Numbered from the stretch's first letter, positions 7,573 to 15,742 are shown. The stretch: 35,434 nt of DNA from Bacteroidales bacterium (GCA_029218425.1 JAQXRH010000095.1:1-35434); one strand, 5' to 3'. The notes: generated by a model not told the origin, from the sequence alone. Numbers and translations: made by a program.

Positions 7573-8556
7573 TTAGAAATTAGATTTCAAATTTATAATC
7601 CTACGTTTATCGGGACCAAACACCACCTCCTGCATGTAGCGCGTCATCTCCACATTGGGGGTAGGGGCCATAAATTCAAGTGGGCGGCATAGCCAATCGC
7701 TTATTATCATATACGGCAGATTGACACCGGCATATACCGAGCACACGGCACCACCGCCCAATCGCGGATTGATTTCCATAAGCAGCAACTCGCCGCTGTC
7801 GATGTTTTCAATCAGCTGAACAGTGACCGCGCCACGCAAGCCGGCCGCATTGATAGCTTTCAAAGCTATATCCTCCCCTTTAGGCAATGAGACGGTGACC
7901 GTACGGCTCACCTCGCCGCCTACCACCTCCAAGCGCAAGCGAGGCGAAAGGGCCAAGACGTTGCCTTCGTGGTCGACGTAGCAGTCGAGGGTATATTCCC
8001 GACGGTTTTGTATATATTCCTGCACTATATATTTGTCGAGGTCAATATCAAGACCGCGCCACTGCTCCAACGAGCGTATCACTTTGATACCTTTCGAGGC
8101 CGACCCGGTGCGCGGCTTGGCTATCACCGGGAAGAATTGCGGCTCCGGAGTGTCTACGACACGAGGCACCGGGATATCGTTGGCGCGCATAATCTCGTCG
8201 GTCAGCTTCTTGTCAAACATCGCACGGCATACATCGGGCTTCGACACCGGAGCCCACACCTGCGGGTTGGTCTTGCAATACGTTGCCGCCACCTCCACAG
8301 CGCCGTCGACAAAGGGTAGGATGATGTCAATTTTTTTCTCTATGCAAGCGTCGTGGAGTTGCCGAGGCAGGTCGGAGTCGCTCCACTTGCCTCCGGTAAT
8401 TACTTCTGCCACAGAAGCAATTGGCACATCCTCTCCGAGTTCGAAGCTGTACATATGTGCATTGTACCCCATTTTAGCTGCGGTTTCAACAAATAGCCGG
8501 GCCATACTTACTCGTTTTGCTCCTCCAAGCATGAGCACATTGAGCGATCGCTTCAT
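7573..8556 (-). CDS. ATP-grasp ligase in a nonulosonate cluster
   Basis: The 327-residue protein has a Rossmann-like preATP-grasp domain starting LNVLMLGGAKRVSMA. A central ATP-grasp fold follows with the VIAKPRTGSASKGIKVI phosphate loop, the YIVQEYI strand and a metal-binding LLMEINPRLGGG motif. Such enzymes use ATP to activate a carboxylate and join it to an amine or thiol. Resemblance is to the carbamoyl-phosphate-synthase-like ATP-grasp proteins often annotated in surface-sugar clusters, and the substrate cannot be told from sequence. Its place between LegB-like and LegI-like genes suggests it attaches an amino acid or other acyl group to the amino sugar or sugar acid, which is inference. 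Fifteen bases separate it from the synthase gene, so cotranscription is likely. Confidence 0.82.
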   Translation of the reverse strand: MKRSLNVLMLGGAKRVSMARLFVETAAKMGYNAHMYSFELGEDVPIASVAEVITGGKWSDSDLPRQLHDACIEKKIDIILPFVDGAVEVAATYCKTNPQVWAPVSKPDVCRAMFDKKLTDEIMRANDIPVPRVVDTPEPQFFPVIAKPRTGSASKGIKVIRSLEQWRGLDIDLDKYIVQEYIQNRREYTLDCYVDHEGNVLALSPRLRLEVVGGEVSRTVTVSLPKGEDIALKAINAAGLRGAVTVQLIENIDSGELLLMEINPRLGGGAVCSVYAGVNLPYMIISDWLCRPLEFMAPTPNVEMTRYMQEVVFGPDKRRIINLKSNF

Positions 8557-8671
8557 AAAATATCAAGGTTTAAATTAATTGGGAAAAAGACTTGAACGCA
8601 TAAATAAAATAGTGGTTTTACATATATATATTTTCCGTGATTGTCAGTTAAATTAGGATTCTTCTCATAAG

Positions 8672-9664
8672 CTATCTATTGTAAATATCTGTCTTATACC
8701 GGGCGAGGTTGGCCGGGTCGGTGAACCATTCAATGGTACGTTTCAGCCCCTCTTCAATCGTCACTTGCGGTCGCCAGGGCGTGGCTGCGGTAATCTTACC
8801 GTTGTCGCCACACAGGCGGAACACTTCGGAATTGGCGGGACGCAAACGCGCCTTGTCGACCACAAAGTCGACATCGGCGTCCATCAACTTCGCTATCAGA
8901 TGCAGCGTATCGCCCATCGATATCTCCGTGCCGGTGGCGATATTGAAGTCCTGGCCTTCAACGCCTTCGGCCTTGGCAAGTGCGATAAACCCTCTACACG
9001 TATCCTCCACGAAGTTGAAATCGCGGGTCGGGCGCAAATCGCCCACCATGATTTCTCGTTTGCCGGCCGCTATCTGCGATATTATGGTAGGGATGATAGC
9101 GCGTGCGCTCTGCCGCGGACCGTAGGTGTTGAACGGCCGAGCCAGCACCACCGGCAGCGAGAACGCATTGTAGAAACTCAACGCTATCGCATCGGCGCCT
9201 ATCTTGGTAGCAGAATAGGGCGACTGCGGCTGGCGGGGATGCTTCTCGTCGATAGGCACATATTGCGCCGTACCGTAGACCTCCGATGTGGAAGTGACAA
9301 TCAGCCTACGGCAGCCATTGTCCAGGGCGCCCTGGCACATGTTGAGCGTACCGGAAATGTTGGTGTCGACATAGCTTTGCGGAGCCACATAGCTATAGGG
9401 AATGGCAATGAGCGCGGCAAGGTGGAACACGGTGTCGACATCGCGGGTTATCATCCTGCAAAACGCGGCATCGCGCACGTCGCCGGTGACTATCTCAAGG
9501 TTGGGATGACGCACATCGTCCAACCACCCCCACGTGTTGAAGGAATTGTAGATGCACAACGCCCTTACGCTGCACCCTTCGGCAAGCAATGCCTGAGTGA
9601 GATGCGACCCGATAAACCCATCGGCTCCCGTTACCAATACTTTCTTATCCGCAAGTGTTACCAT
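8672..9664 (-). CDS. legB: LegB-like NAD-dependent 4,6-dehydratase
   Basis: This 330-residue extended SDR carries the Rossmann motif GADGFIG (13-19), the family-typical YNSFNTWGWLDD segment (39-50), the Ser/Thr region TSTSEVYG (124-131) and the catalytic pair Tyr150/Lys154 in PYSATK. The YNSFN.WGWLD stretch is characteristic of LegB enzymes, which make the 4-keto-6-deoxy intermediate from a nucleotide-activated GlcNAc in legionaminic acid synthesis. The catalytic set is complete. It heads the sugar part of the minus-strand run, 57 bases after the lipoprotein gene and 115 bases before the ATP-grasp gene. A related sugar-nucleotide dehydratase or epimerase role is possible, but LegB is the best match I recognise. 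Confidence 0.82.
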   Translation of the reverse strand: MVTLADKKVLVTGADGFIGSHLTQALLAEGCSVRALCIYNSFNTWGWLDDVRHPNLEIVTGDVRDAAFCRMITRDVDTVFHLAALIAIPYSYVAPQSYVDTNISGTLNMCQGALDNGCRRLIVTSTSEVYGTAQYVPIDEKHPRQPQSPYSATKIGADAIALSFYNAFSLPVVLARPFNTYGPRQSARAIIPTIISQIAAGKREIMVGDLRPTRDFNFVEDTCRGFIALAKAEGVEGQDFNIATGTEISMGDTLHLIAKLMDADVDFVVDKARLRPANSEVFRLCGDNGKITAATPWRPQVTIEEGLKRTIEWFTDPANLARYKTDIYNR

Positions 9665-9721
9665 TTCTATATCTGTTGTTTTCAGTTTGCTATGTCATGT
9701 ATACTATCACCATGCTATCGC

Positions 9722-10183
9722 TCAGCCACGCTTTTGGAGCACGTAGACTATGCTTTTGTCCTCGGCGGAGTCGTAGCGAAGCACCAACTCCTTCGACGAC
9801 AGTCGTAGTATCTTCAACTGTGTCACCGCTGCCGGGAGCATTGTCTGCGCCGGGGGCGCGTATTTACTGCTACCTACGGGATTGAGGTCGTCATGATGTG
9901 TGAAATTAAGAATGAGAGTAGCATCGTCGGAGCTCCACGTGCCGTAGTGCTCACTATGGCTATGCCCTACGGCGTTGACCACCACCATCTCCACGATGTC
10001 GTTCTGGAATTTCCATAGCACATCGCCGGTGTATGCGTCGTCGTCAACATCGTTGACCGTAATCGACTGTAGTTGCCACTCGCCGAACCAGTCACCGATG
10101 CTGCCATTGTTTTGGGTGCAACCGGTCACGATTACCCCCGCCACAAGTGCCACTACAAGCCGTATATATTGTATCAGTCTCAT
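9722..10183 (-). CDS. Small lipoprotein with lipocalin-like beta domain
   Basis: The 153-residue protein begins with a type II signal peptide, a hydrophobic stretch ending in the lipobox VTGC with the lipidated Cys at 22. The remainder alternates strand-forming segments such as GDWFGEWQLQSITVN, VLWKFQND, HYGTWSSDDATLILNF and LRLSSKELVLRYD. That is the pattern of the short lipocalin-like lipoproteins common in Bacteroidales. It begins 6 bases after the stop of the Wzi-family gene, so the two are surely cotranscribed and it may work with that outer-membrane protein. No catalytic motif is visible and the ligand is unknown. Confidence 0.75.
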   Translation of the reverse strand: MRLIQYIRLVVALVAGVIVTGCTQNNGSIGDWFGEWQLQSITVNDVDDDAYTGDVLWKFQNDIVEMVVVNAVGHSHSEHYGTWSSDDATLILNFTHHDDLNPVGSSKYAPPAQTMLPAAVTQLKILRLSSKELVLRYDSAEDKSIVYVLQKRG

Positions 10184-10189
10184 TTTATG

Positions 10190-11755
10190 CTATTTAAGTT
10201 CATTTCTTCCAAAACTCAAAGCTCCGCGATAGGCCACCGTGACGCAGGCGCCGAAATTGTCGCCAAACATATTTCCACGGTCCAGTCCCAACTGAGCCTT
10301 CAACTCAAGGGCCGGCGTAGAGGGCACGGTGTAGGTCGCCTCGGCCATCAGCGATGTGTCGTGGCGCGTGGTGGCGGTGGGTGCTTTCCCATCGCCCCAC
10401 CCTTTGCGATAGCCGCCGAGCAACCGGTAACCGACATTGCCAATGCGCCCGGCGACGCCGACGTGGAAGCCTCGCACGCGGCTGTCGATAAAGGCCAAAT
10501 AGCCGTCGGTGTTGTAGATGGGCGACGGCAGGAACGGCGTACCTATCGACATGCCGTAGTACATATAGGAGTTGTATTGGAAATTGTTGTAATAAGCATC
10601 GGCCCCGGTGGCATTGTTGGTGATTGACGTGCCGGGGCTGTCGCCGGGCGACCAATGTATGGGGCCCGACTGGTTGGTGAAGTCGATGTATTCCACTACG
10701 GCTCCGCTGACTATGGCGTCGGACGTCGGCGAGGCATACTCTATGCCCCACACCCCGTCAAAACCATTCATCCAACCGATACCCGAACCATCCTCCCACG
10801 GTTTCTGCACATAGGCCTTCAGCAGGCTGCCGTCGTTGAAGCGGTAACGAGCCACAAAGTCCCATGAACCGAGCGTGTTCCCTTCGAAAAAACTGCTTCC
10901 CGACTGCTGGCGCGGCAGGAACATGTTGAAAAAATCCTTGATGCCGGCGCGTCCCTCGTAGCGCTTTGTCTCCACACCGTTGGCATAGACGTAGGTGGTG
11001 CCGCCAAACTGGCCCGCCGTCTGCATCCCAAAGGTCACCGAAAACGGCTGACGCGGGTTGGAGCGGAAATAGCAGCGCTTGTAGTGATAGAGCGCACCGA
11101 GGTTGATATGCCAGTCGTAGTAATTGTAATGGTCTTTGAGCCAATCGTTGTCGGCTAATTTGCCGTAGGCCACCTCGCCCTGTATTTGTACCCACCCTTG
11201 GGTGAACGGGATGTCCTGGAAATCGACAAACCCTATGCGCACCTCGGGGATAGGACGGGCATTGCCGCTCTCCACGATGTCGCCCGACGACAGGCTGTAG
11301 TTGAGCAATGCCGATTGATGGTTTTTCATGCCTACGGTGAGGAACACGCCGCGGTATTTCACTTCGCCGTAGAGCTGTCGCAAACCTACGGCCGCGGGGC
11401 CTTCTTCGTGAGTGCTGAAAGCGGCCGATGAAGAGTCGTATCGCTGATAGGCCACCTTGTCGGAGTAGCCCGAAAGGAGTTCGGCGCCATATCCGTAGCT
11501 GAACCGCTTCGACAAGTCCATGCTCCGGGTAGCTTCAAGGCGCAACAAGGCATTGTCGGACTGTGTCAGCACCCCATGCCTGTTGGAGGCTATATAGTAG
11601 GGAGCGAAGTCGCCCGACCCGGCCGTGAATATCGCTTCGGCCTGATAGTCGACCCTCTCCTCAGCATTTGCCATTATGCCGCACGCTATCACCGAGACAC
11701 GCAACAATCCGTTTCTCGTCATCTGCTTCAATCTTTTTAACCGATAATGCGACAT
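10190..11755 (-). CDS. Wzi-family capsule assembly outer-membrane protein
   Basis: The 521-residue product has an N-terminal signal region (hydrophobic LLRVSVIACGIMANA at about residues 17-31). A long series of alternating beta strands typical of an outer-membrane barrel follows. Segments such as YGYGAELLSGYSD, GEVKYRGVFLTVGMK, PIPEVRIGF and WDFVARYRF resemble the Wzi family, which in Escherichia coli helps attach group 1 capsule to the cell surface. In Bacteroidales the family is widespread and the substrate is not settled. A second ATG at 11722 (MTRNGLL) would give a more compact signal peptide and is a reasonable alternative start. It sits between the glycine-lipid genes and the nonulosonate genes, consistent with a surface-glycan task. 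Confidence 0.8.
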   Translation of the reverse strand: MSHYRLKRLKQMTRNGLLRVSVIACGIMANAEERVDYQAEAIFTAGSGDFAPYYIASNRHGVLTQSDNALLRLEATRSMDLSKRFSYGYGAELLSGYSDKVAYQRYDSSSAAFSTHEEGPAAVGLRQLYGEVKYRGVFLTVGMKNHQSALLNYSLSSGDIVESGNARPIPEVRIGFVDFQDIPFTQGWVQIQGEVAYGKLADNDWLKDHYNYYDWHINLGALYHYKRCYFRSNPRQPFSVTFGMQTAGQFGGTTYVYANGVETKRYEGRAGIKDFFNMFLPRQQSGSSFFEGNTLGSWDFVARYRFNDGSLLKAYVQKPWEDGSGIGWMNGFDGVWGIEYASPTSDAIVSGAVVEYIDFTNQSGPIHWSPGDSPGTSITNNATGADAYYNNFQYNSYMYYGMSIGTPFLPSPIYNTDGYLAFIDSRVRGFHVGVAGRIGNVGYRLLGGYRKGWGDGKAPTATTRHDTSLMAEATYTVPSTPALELKAQLGLDRGNMFGDNFGACVTVAYRGALSFGRNELK

Positions 11756-11825
11756 TCTGGGTGAATTGTTATTTTGTGGTTAGGACTTGTAATCAAAAAA
11801 TCAGTCACAGGGCAAGCCTATGGGA

Positions 11826-12755
11826 TTACCCCTTATAGGTGGATATGTGGCGCTGCTTCTTCTCCTCGAAGATGTCGTCGATATTGAGGAAAATGCCGGT
11901 CTCCTCGACATCGCCAAACTCGTCGTTGATGGCAGTGCCGAAGATGCGCATCGTAGGCGACAAGCCCATGTAGGCATTTACCAACGGCGGAATGTTGTAC
12001 CCCTGCTGCCGCACTTCGGCATTTAGTATGCGATAATCCTCCTTGAAGTTGGCACCGGAGAAAATCGCGGCTATGGCGTCGGCGTCGGCATCGGTGACCA
12101 ACGGAGTCTTGGGCACGACAAGATGGTCGGGGTCGGGGAAATGCTTATGCAAAAAATGCAGTATCAGGTTGCGGCAATGCTTGGAGTAGTTGGGATACAT
12201 GGTCACCTTGCCGAAAAGATATTTCACTTGGGGATATTTGACGGTCAACGCTCCCAGCCCGTCCCATAGGTTGTCCAATGCATAGATTGCTTTCACACCG
12301 GCACGCGTCGACTGGTATTCCAGGCGCACGAAGGAGCGGCCCAATTCGATGGTGTGGGGCAGGTATTCGTGCATGAACCGGTCGGAGAAGTCAAACATGT
12401 GGGCAGTGGCAATGCGAGGCGAGCCGTCGGGCATTACCTGCACATCGGTGCCGAGGATGAAGCGATAGCCGCCTATTATAAGTTTCTGCTCCGGGCTCCA
12501 TAGAATGAGCTGACGGCACGGGGGCGTCATTGTGTCGTAGTCGTCGATGTCGCAATCCTTGCCGGTGCCGCCGCCTGCCGTGCGGAATGCAATCTCGCGC
12601 AACCGGCCTATCTCACGCATGGTGTTGGGCGCATTGAAAGCGTCAACAATATAAATATCGTTCCCGCCCTTATTGGTGGAGCGCAGATATTTATCCTCTG
12701 TCAATTCGTTCTCTATGAGTGATGTGTCGACCGGCTCTATTATTGGTTGTTGCAT
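11826..12755 (-). CDS. glsB: GlsB-like GNAT N-acyltransferase (glycine lipid synthesis)
   Basis: This 309-residue protein belongs to the OlsB/hemolysin-like GNAT acyltransferases. In Bacteroides, GlsB transfers a 3-hydroxy fatty acid from acyl carrier protein to the amine of glycine, the first step to glycine and flavolipin lipids. Visible family features include IGRLREIAFRTAGGGTG, the YDTMTPPCRQLILW and GGYRFILG strands, and HTIELGRSFVRLEYQ followed by DNLWDGLGAL, matching the acyl-ACP-binding core of OlsB. It lies 27 bases after the GlsA-like gene, the pairing known from Bacteroides. Length fits. The product should act at the inner face of the cytoplasmic membrane. Confidence 0.85.
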   Translation of the reverse strand: MQQPIIEPVDTSLIENELTEDKYLRSTNKGGNDIYIVDAFNAPNTMREIGRLREIAFRTAGGGTGKDCDIDDYDTMTPPCRQLILWSPEQKLIIGGYRFILGTDVQVMPDGSPRIATAHMFDFSDRFMHEYLPHTIELGRSFVRLEYQSTRAGVKAIYALDNLWDGLGALTVKYPQVKYLFGKVTMYPNYSKHCRNLILHFLHKHFPDPDHLVVPKTPLVTDADADAIAAIFSGANFKEDYRILNAEVRQQGYNIPPLVNAYMGLSPTMRIFGTAINDEFGDVEETGIFLNIDDIFEEKKQRHISTYKG

Positions 12756-12782
12756 TACTGATCTACGTTTCTGTTATCGATA

Positions 12783-13658
12783 TCAAGGCAAAGGCTGCGT
12801 AATTTCGTACACCAAGCTTCGGATTTGCTGAGCTTTCTGCATCGGCGGCACGTCGTCGAGCGTGGTATATGGTATCGGATTCCCCACCACTACATCAAAG
12901 GTCTTCCCCTTGGAACGGAACACCTCACGCGGCAAGTAAATCATCTCTATATTGAATTTTAATCCGATTTTTAGCCTATACTTTGCAAATTTATAAAAAA
13001 AAGCTGAATTTTCCCCAAAGAAATGCATCGGGATTATATCTCGCTTGTGCTGACGCGCCTTGGTGACGAACATTTTTTGCCATTGCAGGTCAGCGACCAC
13101 ACCTTTTTTGCCACGGCGCGACACCAATCCGGCGGGGAACATCAGCAATGGCGCATCGGAAGCGAAGGCGGCATCAAGCTCCGTAATGGCCTCCCGCGAC
13201 TGCGCACCATGCTTGTTGACGGGGATGAACGTGTCGGTTAGCGGCTCCACAGCGTTGAGCAAGTCGTTGACTATGAACCGCGGCGCTACGCCGTAGTACT
13301 TCTCCACGAAATCTATCAACGCCATGCCGTCCAATCCGCCGAGCGGATGATTGCACACTATCAGGACACGGCTATGCTCTTTGGGCGGCAAGTTGCCGGT
13401 ATTGTGGAACTTAACATCCACGTCAAGGTCGTGGAGCACTCCGCGGCAAAATTCGGCATCGCGGCGCGGAAAATTGTTGCGCAACAGCTCATTAAGCTCT
13501 TTCTGGCAAATAATGCGCTCCAATTTGCGCACCAAGCAGCGAGGTATGAAACGCCAATAGCGAGGCAGACGCCGTCGCAGCACCTCCCCAACATTGATTT
13601 CAAGCGGTTGCTTTATATCGCCTTTACAGTCCATTGCCTTGATTGAATTGCATACCAA
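12783..13658 (-). CDS. glsA: GlsA-like PlsC-family O-acyltransferase
   Basis: The 291-residue protein is a lysophospholipid-acyltransferase (PlsC-like) enzyme. In Bacteroides, GlsA esterifies the hydroxyl of the N-acyl glycine made by GlsB. The acyltransferase signature appears as NHPLGGLD (103-110). Here His and Asp are separated by five residues instead of the usual four, as in the NHP.GG subgroup. The later motif is LLMFPAGLVSRRGKKG. Aromatic and basic stretches such as YWRFIPRCLVRK suit membrane association. The ATG at 13658 is used here, and an ATG eight codons further in (MDCKGDI) is an alternative. It is the first gene of the minus-strand run and diverges from 13770. A possible -7 element (TAATTTTG, minus strand, 13685-13692) precedes it. 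Confidence 0.85.
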   Translation of the reverse strand: MVCNSIKAMDCKGDIKQPLEINVGEVLRRRLPRYWRFIPRCLVRKLERIICQKELNELLRNNFPRRDAEFCRGVLHDLDVDVKFHNTGNLPPKEHSRVLIVCNHPLGGLDGMALIDFVEKYYGVAPRFIVNDLLNAVEPLTDTFIPVNKHGAQSREAITELDAAFASDAPLLMFPAGLVSRRGKKGVVADLQWQKMFVTKARQHKRDIIPMHFFGENSAFFYKFAKYRLKIGLKFNIEMIYLPREVFRSKGKTFDVVVGNPIPYTTLDDVPPMQKAQQIRSLVYEITQPLP

Positions 13659-13701
13659 TATTCCGCAGGTTACTTCTACGACTACAAAATTAATAATAAA
13701 A

Positions 13702-13732
13702 TTTGCGTTATGCTATAAAAAACGTAAATTTG
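13702..13732 (+). promoter_or_regulatory. Strong Bacteroidota promoter for the SDR/DUF115 pair
   Basis: TTTG at 13702-13705, a 19-base spacer and TAAATTTG at 13725-13732 match the consensus at every defined base. The start site should be near 13739, giving a leader of about 30 bases before ATG 13770. On the opposite strand TAATTTTG (13692-13685) could be the -7 element for glsA, so the region is probably divergent. Confidence 0.75.
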
Positions 13733-13769
13733 TAAACCATATTCCAAAAAATTTCCCACTTAATAAGCT

Positions 13770-14681
13770 ATGACCAACGATATATTAATCACGGCAGCCG
13801 GAGGTTTCATGGGCAAATATCTTGCCGACCAACTGCGCCGCTCCATAGTCGCCACCCCGGCGCCCGAAGTACACTACGCCGGCACTTCGCCATTCAACGA
13901 CTACATAGTGAACCTTGCCACCGAAACCTTCACGCCTGGCCGAAGCTACCGCACTGTCTATCACCTGCTTGGCGGATGCTATGAAGGCGACTTGGAGATG
14001 CTCAACGTAGTGTGCACCCGCAACTTGCTCGCATCGTTGGAGGAGCATGTGCCGCAGAGCATCGTCTACCTGTCGTCGACCGACGTCTACGGCGTAGAAG
14101 AGGGGGAAGCGATAACCGAAGAGCATGCCACCAACCCCGTCAGCATAGCCGGGAAAAGCAAATTGGAAGCCGAGGAGATGCTCCGGCAATGGTGCGCCGA
14201 CAAAGGGGTGACATTGAGCATATTGCGTTGCCCGCCCATAGTGGGAACAGGCATGAAAGGCCCGTTGCGCCGCCTCGTCAACAGCATATACCGCGGCAAT
14301 TACCACCATATCGACGACGAGACCTCGCGTCTGAGCGTTGTCCATGCCACCGACGTGGCGCGCGCGATGGTCATGCTTGCCGACGTAGGTGGCATTTACA
14401 ACATCACCGACGGCGTCAACCCCTCGCGCCACGACCTCGTAGAAGCATTGGCCCGCCGCATGAAAAGCAAACGCGTGTACACCCTGCGCGCCAAACGTGC
14501 ACGCATCGTGGCCCGCATTTGCGATTTCCTGCCCGGCGTGGGATATGGCAGAAAGGTGCTCGCCCAGCGCTACCGCACACTGACCTTCGACGACAGCCTC
14601 CTGCGGCAGGCCATCAATTTCACCCCCACCTCGGTAGTAGAATACCTAACCACCCACAATTATGACGAAAACAGCCTTTGA
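13770..14681 (+). CDS. SDR-fold protein with degenerate active site
   Basis: The 303-residue protein has the extended short-chain dehydrogenase fold: a Rossmann start ILITAAGGFMG (5-15), SSTDVYG (102-108), IVGTG and a C-terminal substrate-side region. Two key positions differ from active epimerases and dehydratases. The first glycine of T-G-x-x-G-F-x-G is Ala9. The catalytic Tyr of the YGxSK motif is Ala127 (codon GCC at 14148) although Lys131 and the LEAEE that follows are kept. It may therefore bind NAD(H) or a nucleotide sugar without standard chemistry. The gene overlaps the following DUF115-like gene by 20 bases, so the products are probably made together. Sequence upstream has a near-consensus promoter. 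Confidence 0.8.
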   Translation: MTNDILITAAGGFMGKYLADQLRRSIVATPAPEVHYAGTSPFNDYIVNLATETFTPGRSYRTVYHLLGGCYEGDLEMLNVVCTRNLLASLEEHVPQSIVYLSSTDVYGVEEGEAITEEHATNPVSIAGKSKLEAEEMLRQWCADKGVTLSILRCPPIVGTGMKGPLRRLVNSIYRGNYHHIDDETSRLSVVHATDVARAMVMLADVGGIYNITDGVNPSRHDLVEALARRMKSKRVYTLRAKRARIVARICDFLPGVGYGRKVLAQRYRTLTFDDSLLRQAINFTPTSVVEYLTTHNYDENSL

Positions 14682-15516
14682 CCCTACACGCGACGGATTT
14701 GCCATGCGTTTGGCAAAGTCGATAAAGAGCATCGGCAAGTTGCTGATATCCACCCACAAAGCCCGTTATCCGCATAGCCGCCACGACCGTCCGCTCGTCA
14801 TTCTCGGCAATGGTCCGTCGCTTGCCGACACCATAGCCGCCCATGGCCAATACATAAGCAGCGAAGTGGATGCCATGGCCGTGAATTTCGCTGCCAACAC
14901 CCCGGAATTCAGCCAACTGCGCCCGCGATACTATATCCTTGCCGACCCCCATTTCTTCGCCAACCCCGACGACCCCAACGTGGCGCGGCTCCTGCACAAC
15001 ATCAGCTCCGTAGACTGGCCGATGACGATATTCCTGCCATTTGCCGCACGCCACAGCTGCACTCTGCAACCCGGCGAACATCTATCGGTAGAATACTACA
15101 ATGCCGTTGGCATAGAGGGATTTGGCGCACTACAACGCATGGCTTTCAACAGCCGCCGAGGCATGCCGCGCCCGCGCAACGTGCTTATCCCGGCCATAAT
15201 GACCGGCATAGGCATGGGCTACACCGACATTTTCATCACCGGCGCCGACCACACATGGACCGCCACCCTCGCGGTCGACGACCAAAACCATGTGCTATCC
15301 CGCCAGCCTCACTACTACAAAGAGGATGGCAAAGAGGAGAAACGAATACGCAACGAGTACCACAAATACCCCCTGCACTCTATCCTTTATAGCTTCTACC
15401 TCGCCTTCAAAGCCTACCACACCATCGCCGACTACGCTACATACCGTGGCATAAACATCTACAACGCCACCCCCGGCTCAATGATCGACGCCTTCGCCCG
15501 CCGGCCACTGAAATAG
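14662..15516 (+). CDS. DUF115/MptE-like protein, candidate glycosyltransferase
   Basis: The 284-residue protein carries LVILGNGPSLAD near residues 45-56, followed by DAMAVNF, LRPRYYILADPHFF, and later MTGIGMGYTDIFITGADHTW. This pattern belongs to the DUF115 (MptE-like) fold, shared with Maf-type glycosyltransferases, and the GNGPSL loop also occurs in family 42 sialyltransferases, where it lies at the CMP-sugar site. No signal peptide is present, although residues 12-31 could form an amphipathic helix. The start overlaps the end of the SDR-like gene by 20 bases, suggesting coupled translation. With a nonulosonate synthase 7 kb away it is the most plausible sugar transferase in the window, which is inference. 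Confidence 0.7.
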   Translation: MTKTAFDPTRDGFAMRLAKSIKSIGKLLISTHKARYPHSRHDRPLVILGNGPSLADTIAAHGQYISSEVDAMAVNFAANTPEFSQLRPRYYILADPHFFANPDDPNVARLLHNISSVDWPMTIFLPFAARHSCTLQPGEHLSVEYYNAVGIEGFGALQRMAFNSRRGMPRPRNVLIPAIMTGIGMGYTDIFITGADHTWTATLAVDDQNHVLSRQPHYYKEDGKEEKRIRNEYHKYPLHSILYSFYLAFKAYHTIADYATYRGINIYNATPGSMIDAFARRPLK

Positions 15517-15518
15517 AC

Positions 15519-15595
15519 GGGAACAGGGAACCGGAAATCGGAAACAGGGAACCGGGGACTGGGAACAGGGAACCGGGAACTGAAAATCGGGAATC
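15519..15595 (+). repeat. Eleven degenerate 7-bp repeats (GGGAACN)
   Basis: Starting three bases after the DUF115-like stop codon, the sequence reads as consecutive heptamers: GGGAACA, GGGAACC, GGAAATC, GGAAACA, GGGAACC, GGGGACT, GGGAACA, GGGAACC, GGGAACT, GAAAATC, GGGAATC. Phase is kept through all eleven units, and the strand is strongly purine-biased. Confidence 0.9.
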
Positions 15596-15614
15596 GGCAG
15601 TTGCCTATTTGCCA

Positions 15615-15665
15615 CGGGCTATTTGAAGTCGGGCATTGGCAATTGGCAATAGCCCGCATTTTTAT
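15615..15665 (+). terminator. Stem-loop with T-rich tail after the DUF115-like gene
   Basis: CGGGCTATT (15615-15623) is perfectly complementary to AATAGCCCG (15648-15656). The 24-base loop contains ATTGGCAATTGGCAAT, and CATTTTTATC follows. The 9-bp stem and short T-run support a terminator separating the upstream pair from rpoN, although the loop is long. Confidence 0.45.
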
Positions 15666-15684
15666 CGTTCATTAACATGACAAT

Positions 15685-15716
15685 TTTGGCGATTTACCAC
15701 TATTAAATTAACTTTG
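15685..15716 (+). promoter_or_regulatory. Promoter of the rpoN operon
   Basis: TTTG at 15685-15688, a 20-base spacer and TAACTTTG at 15709-15716 match the Bacteroidota promoter pattern exactly. Transcription would begin near 15723, about 20 bases before the ATG at 15743. Confidence 0.75.
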
Positions 15717-15742
15717 CGATAAGTTTTGTCGAAACGTCAGCT

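Noticed and set aside
8765-9808. A 347-codon open frame on the plus strand
   Set aside because: It lies opposite the complete LegB-like gene, and its translation has no domain pattern. High GC and codon bias of the true gene keep the antisense frame open.
15459-15659. Minus-strand frame of 66 codons over the heptamer array
   Set aside because: The translation is a repeated FPVP-like pattern produced by the repeat itself.
15637-15662. Possible sigma-54 promoter before rpoN (TGGCA...GCAT)
   Set aside because: The spacing and the -12 element do not match TGGCAC-N5-TTGC, and a clear sigma-A-type promoter lies just downstream.
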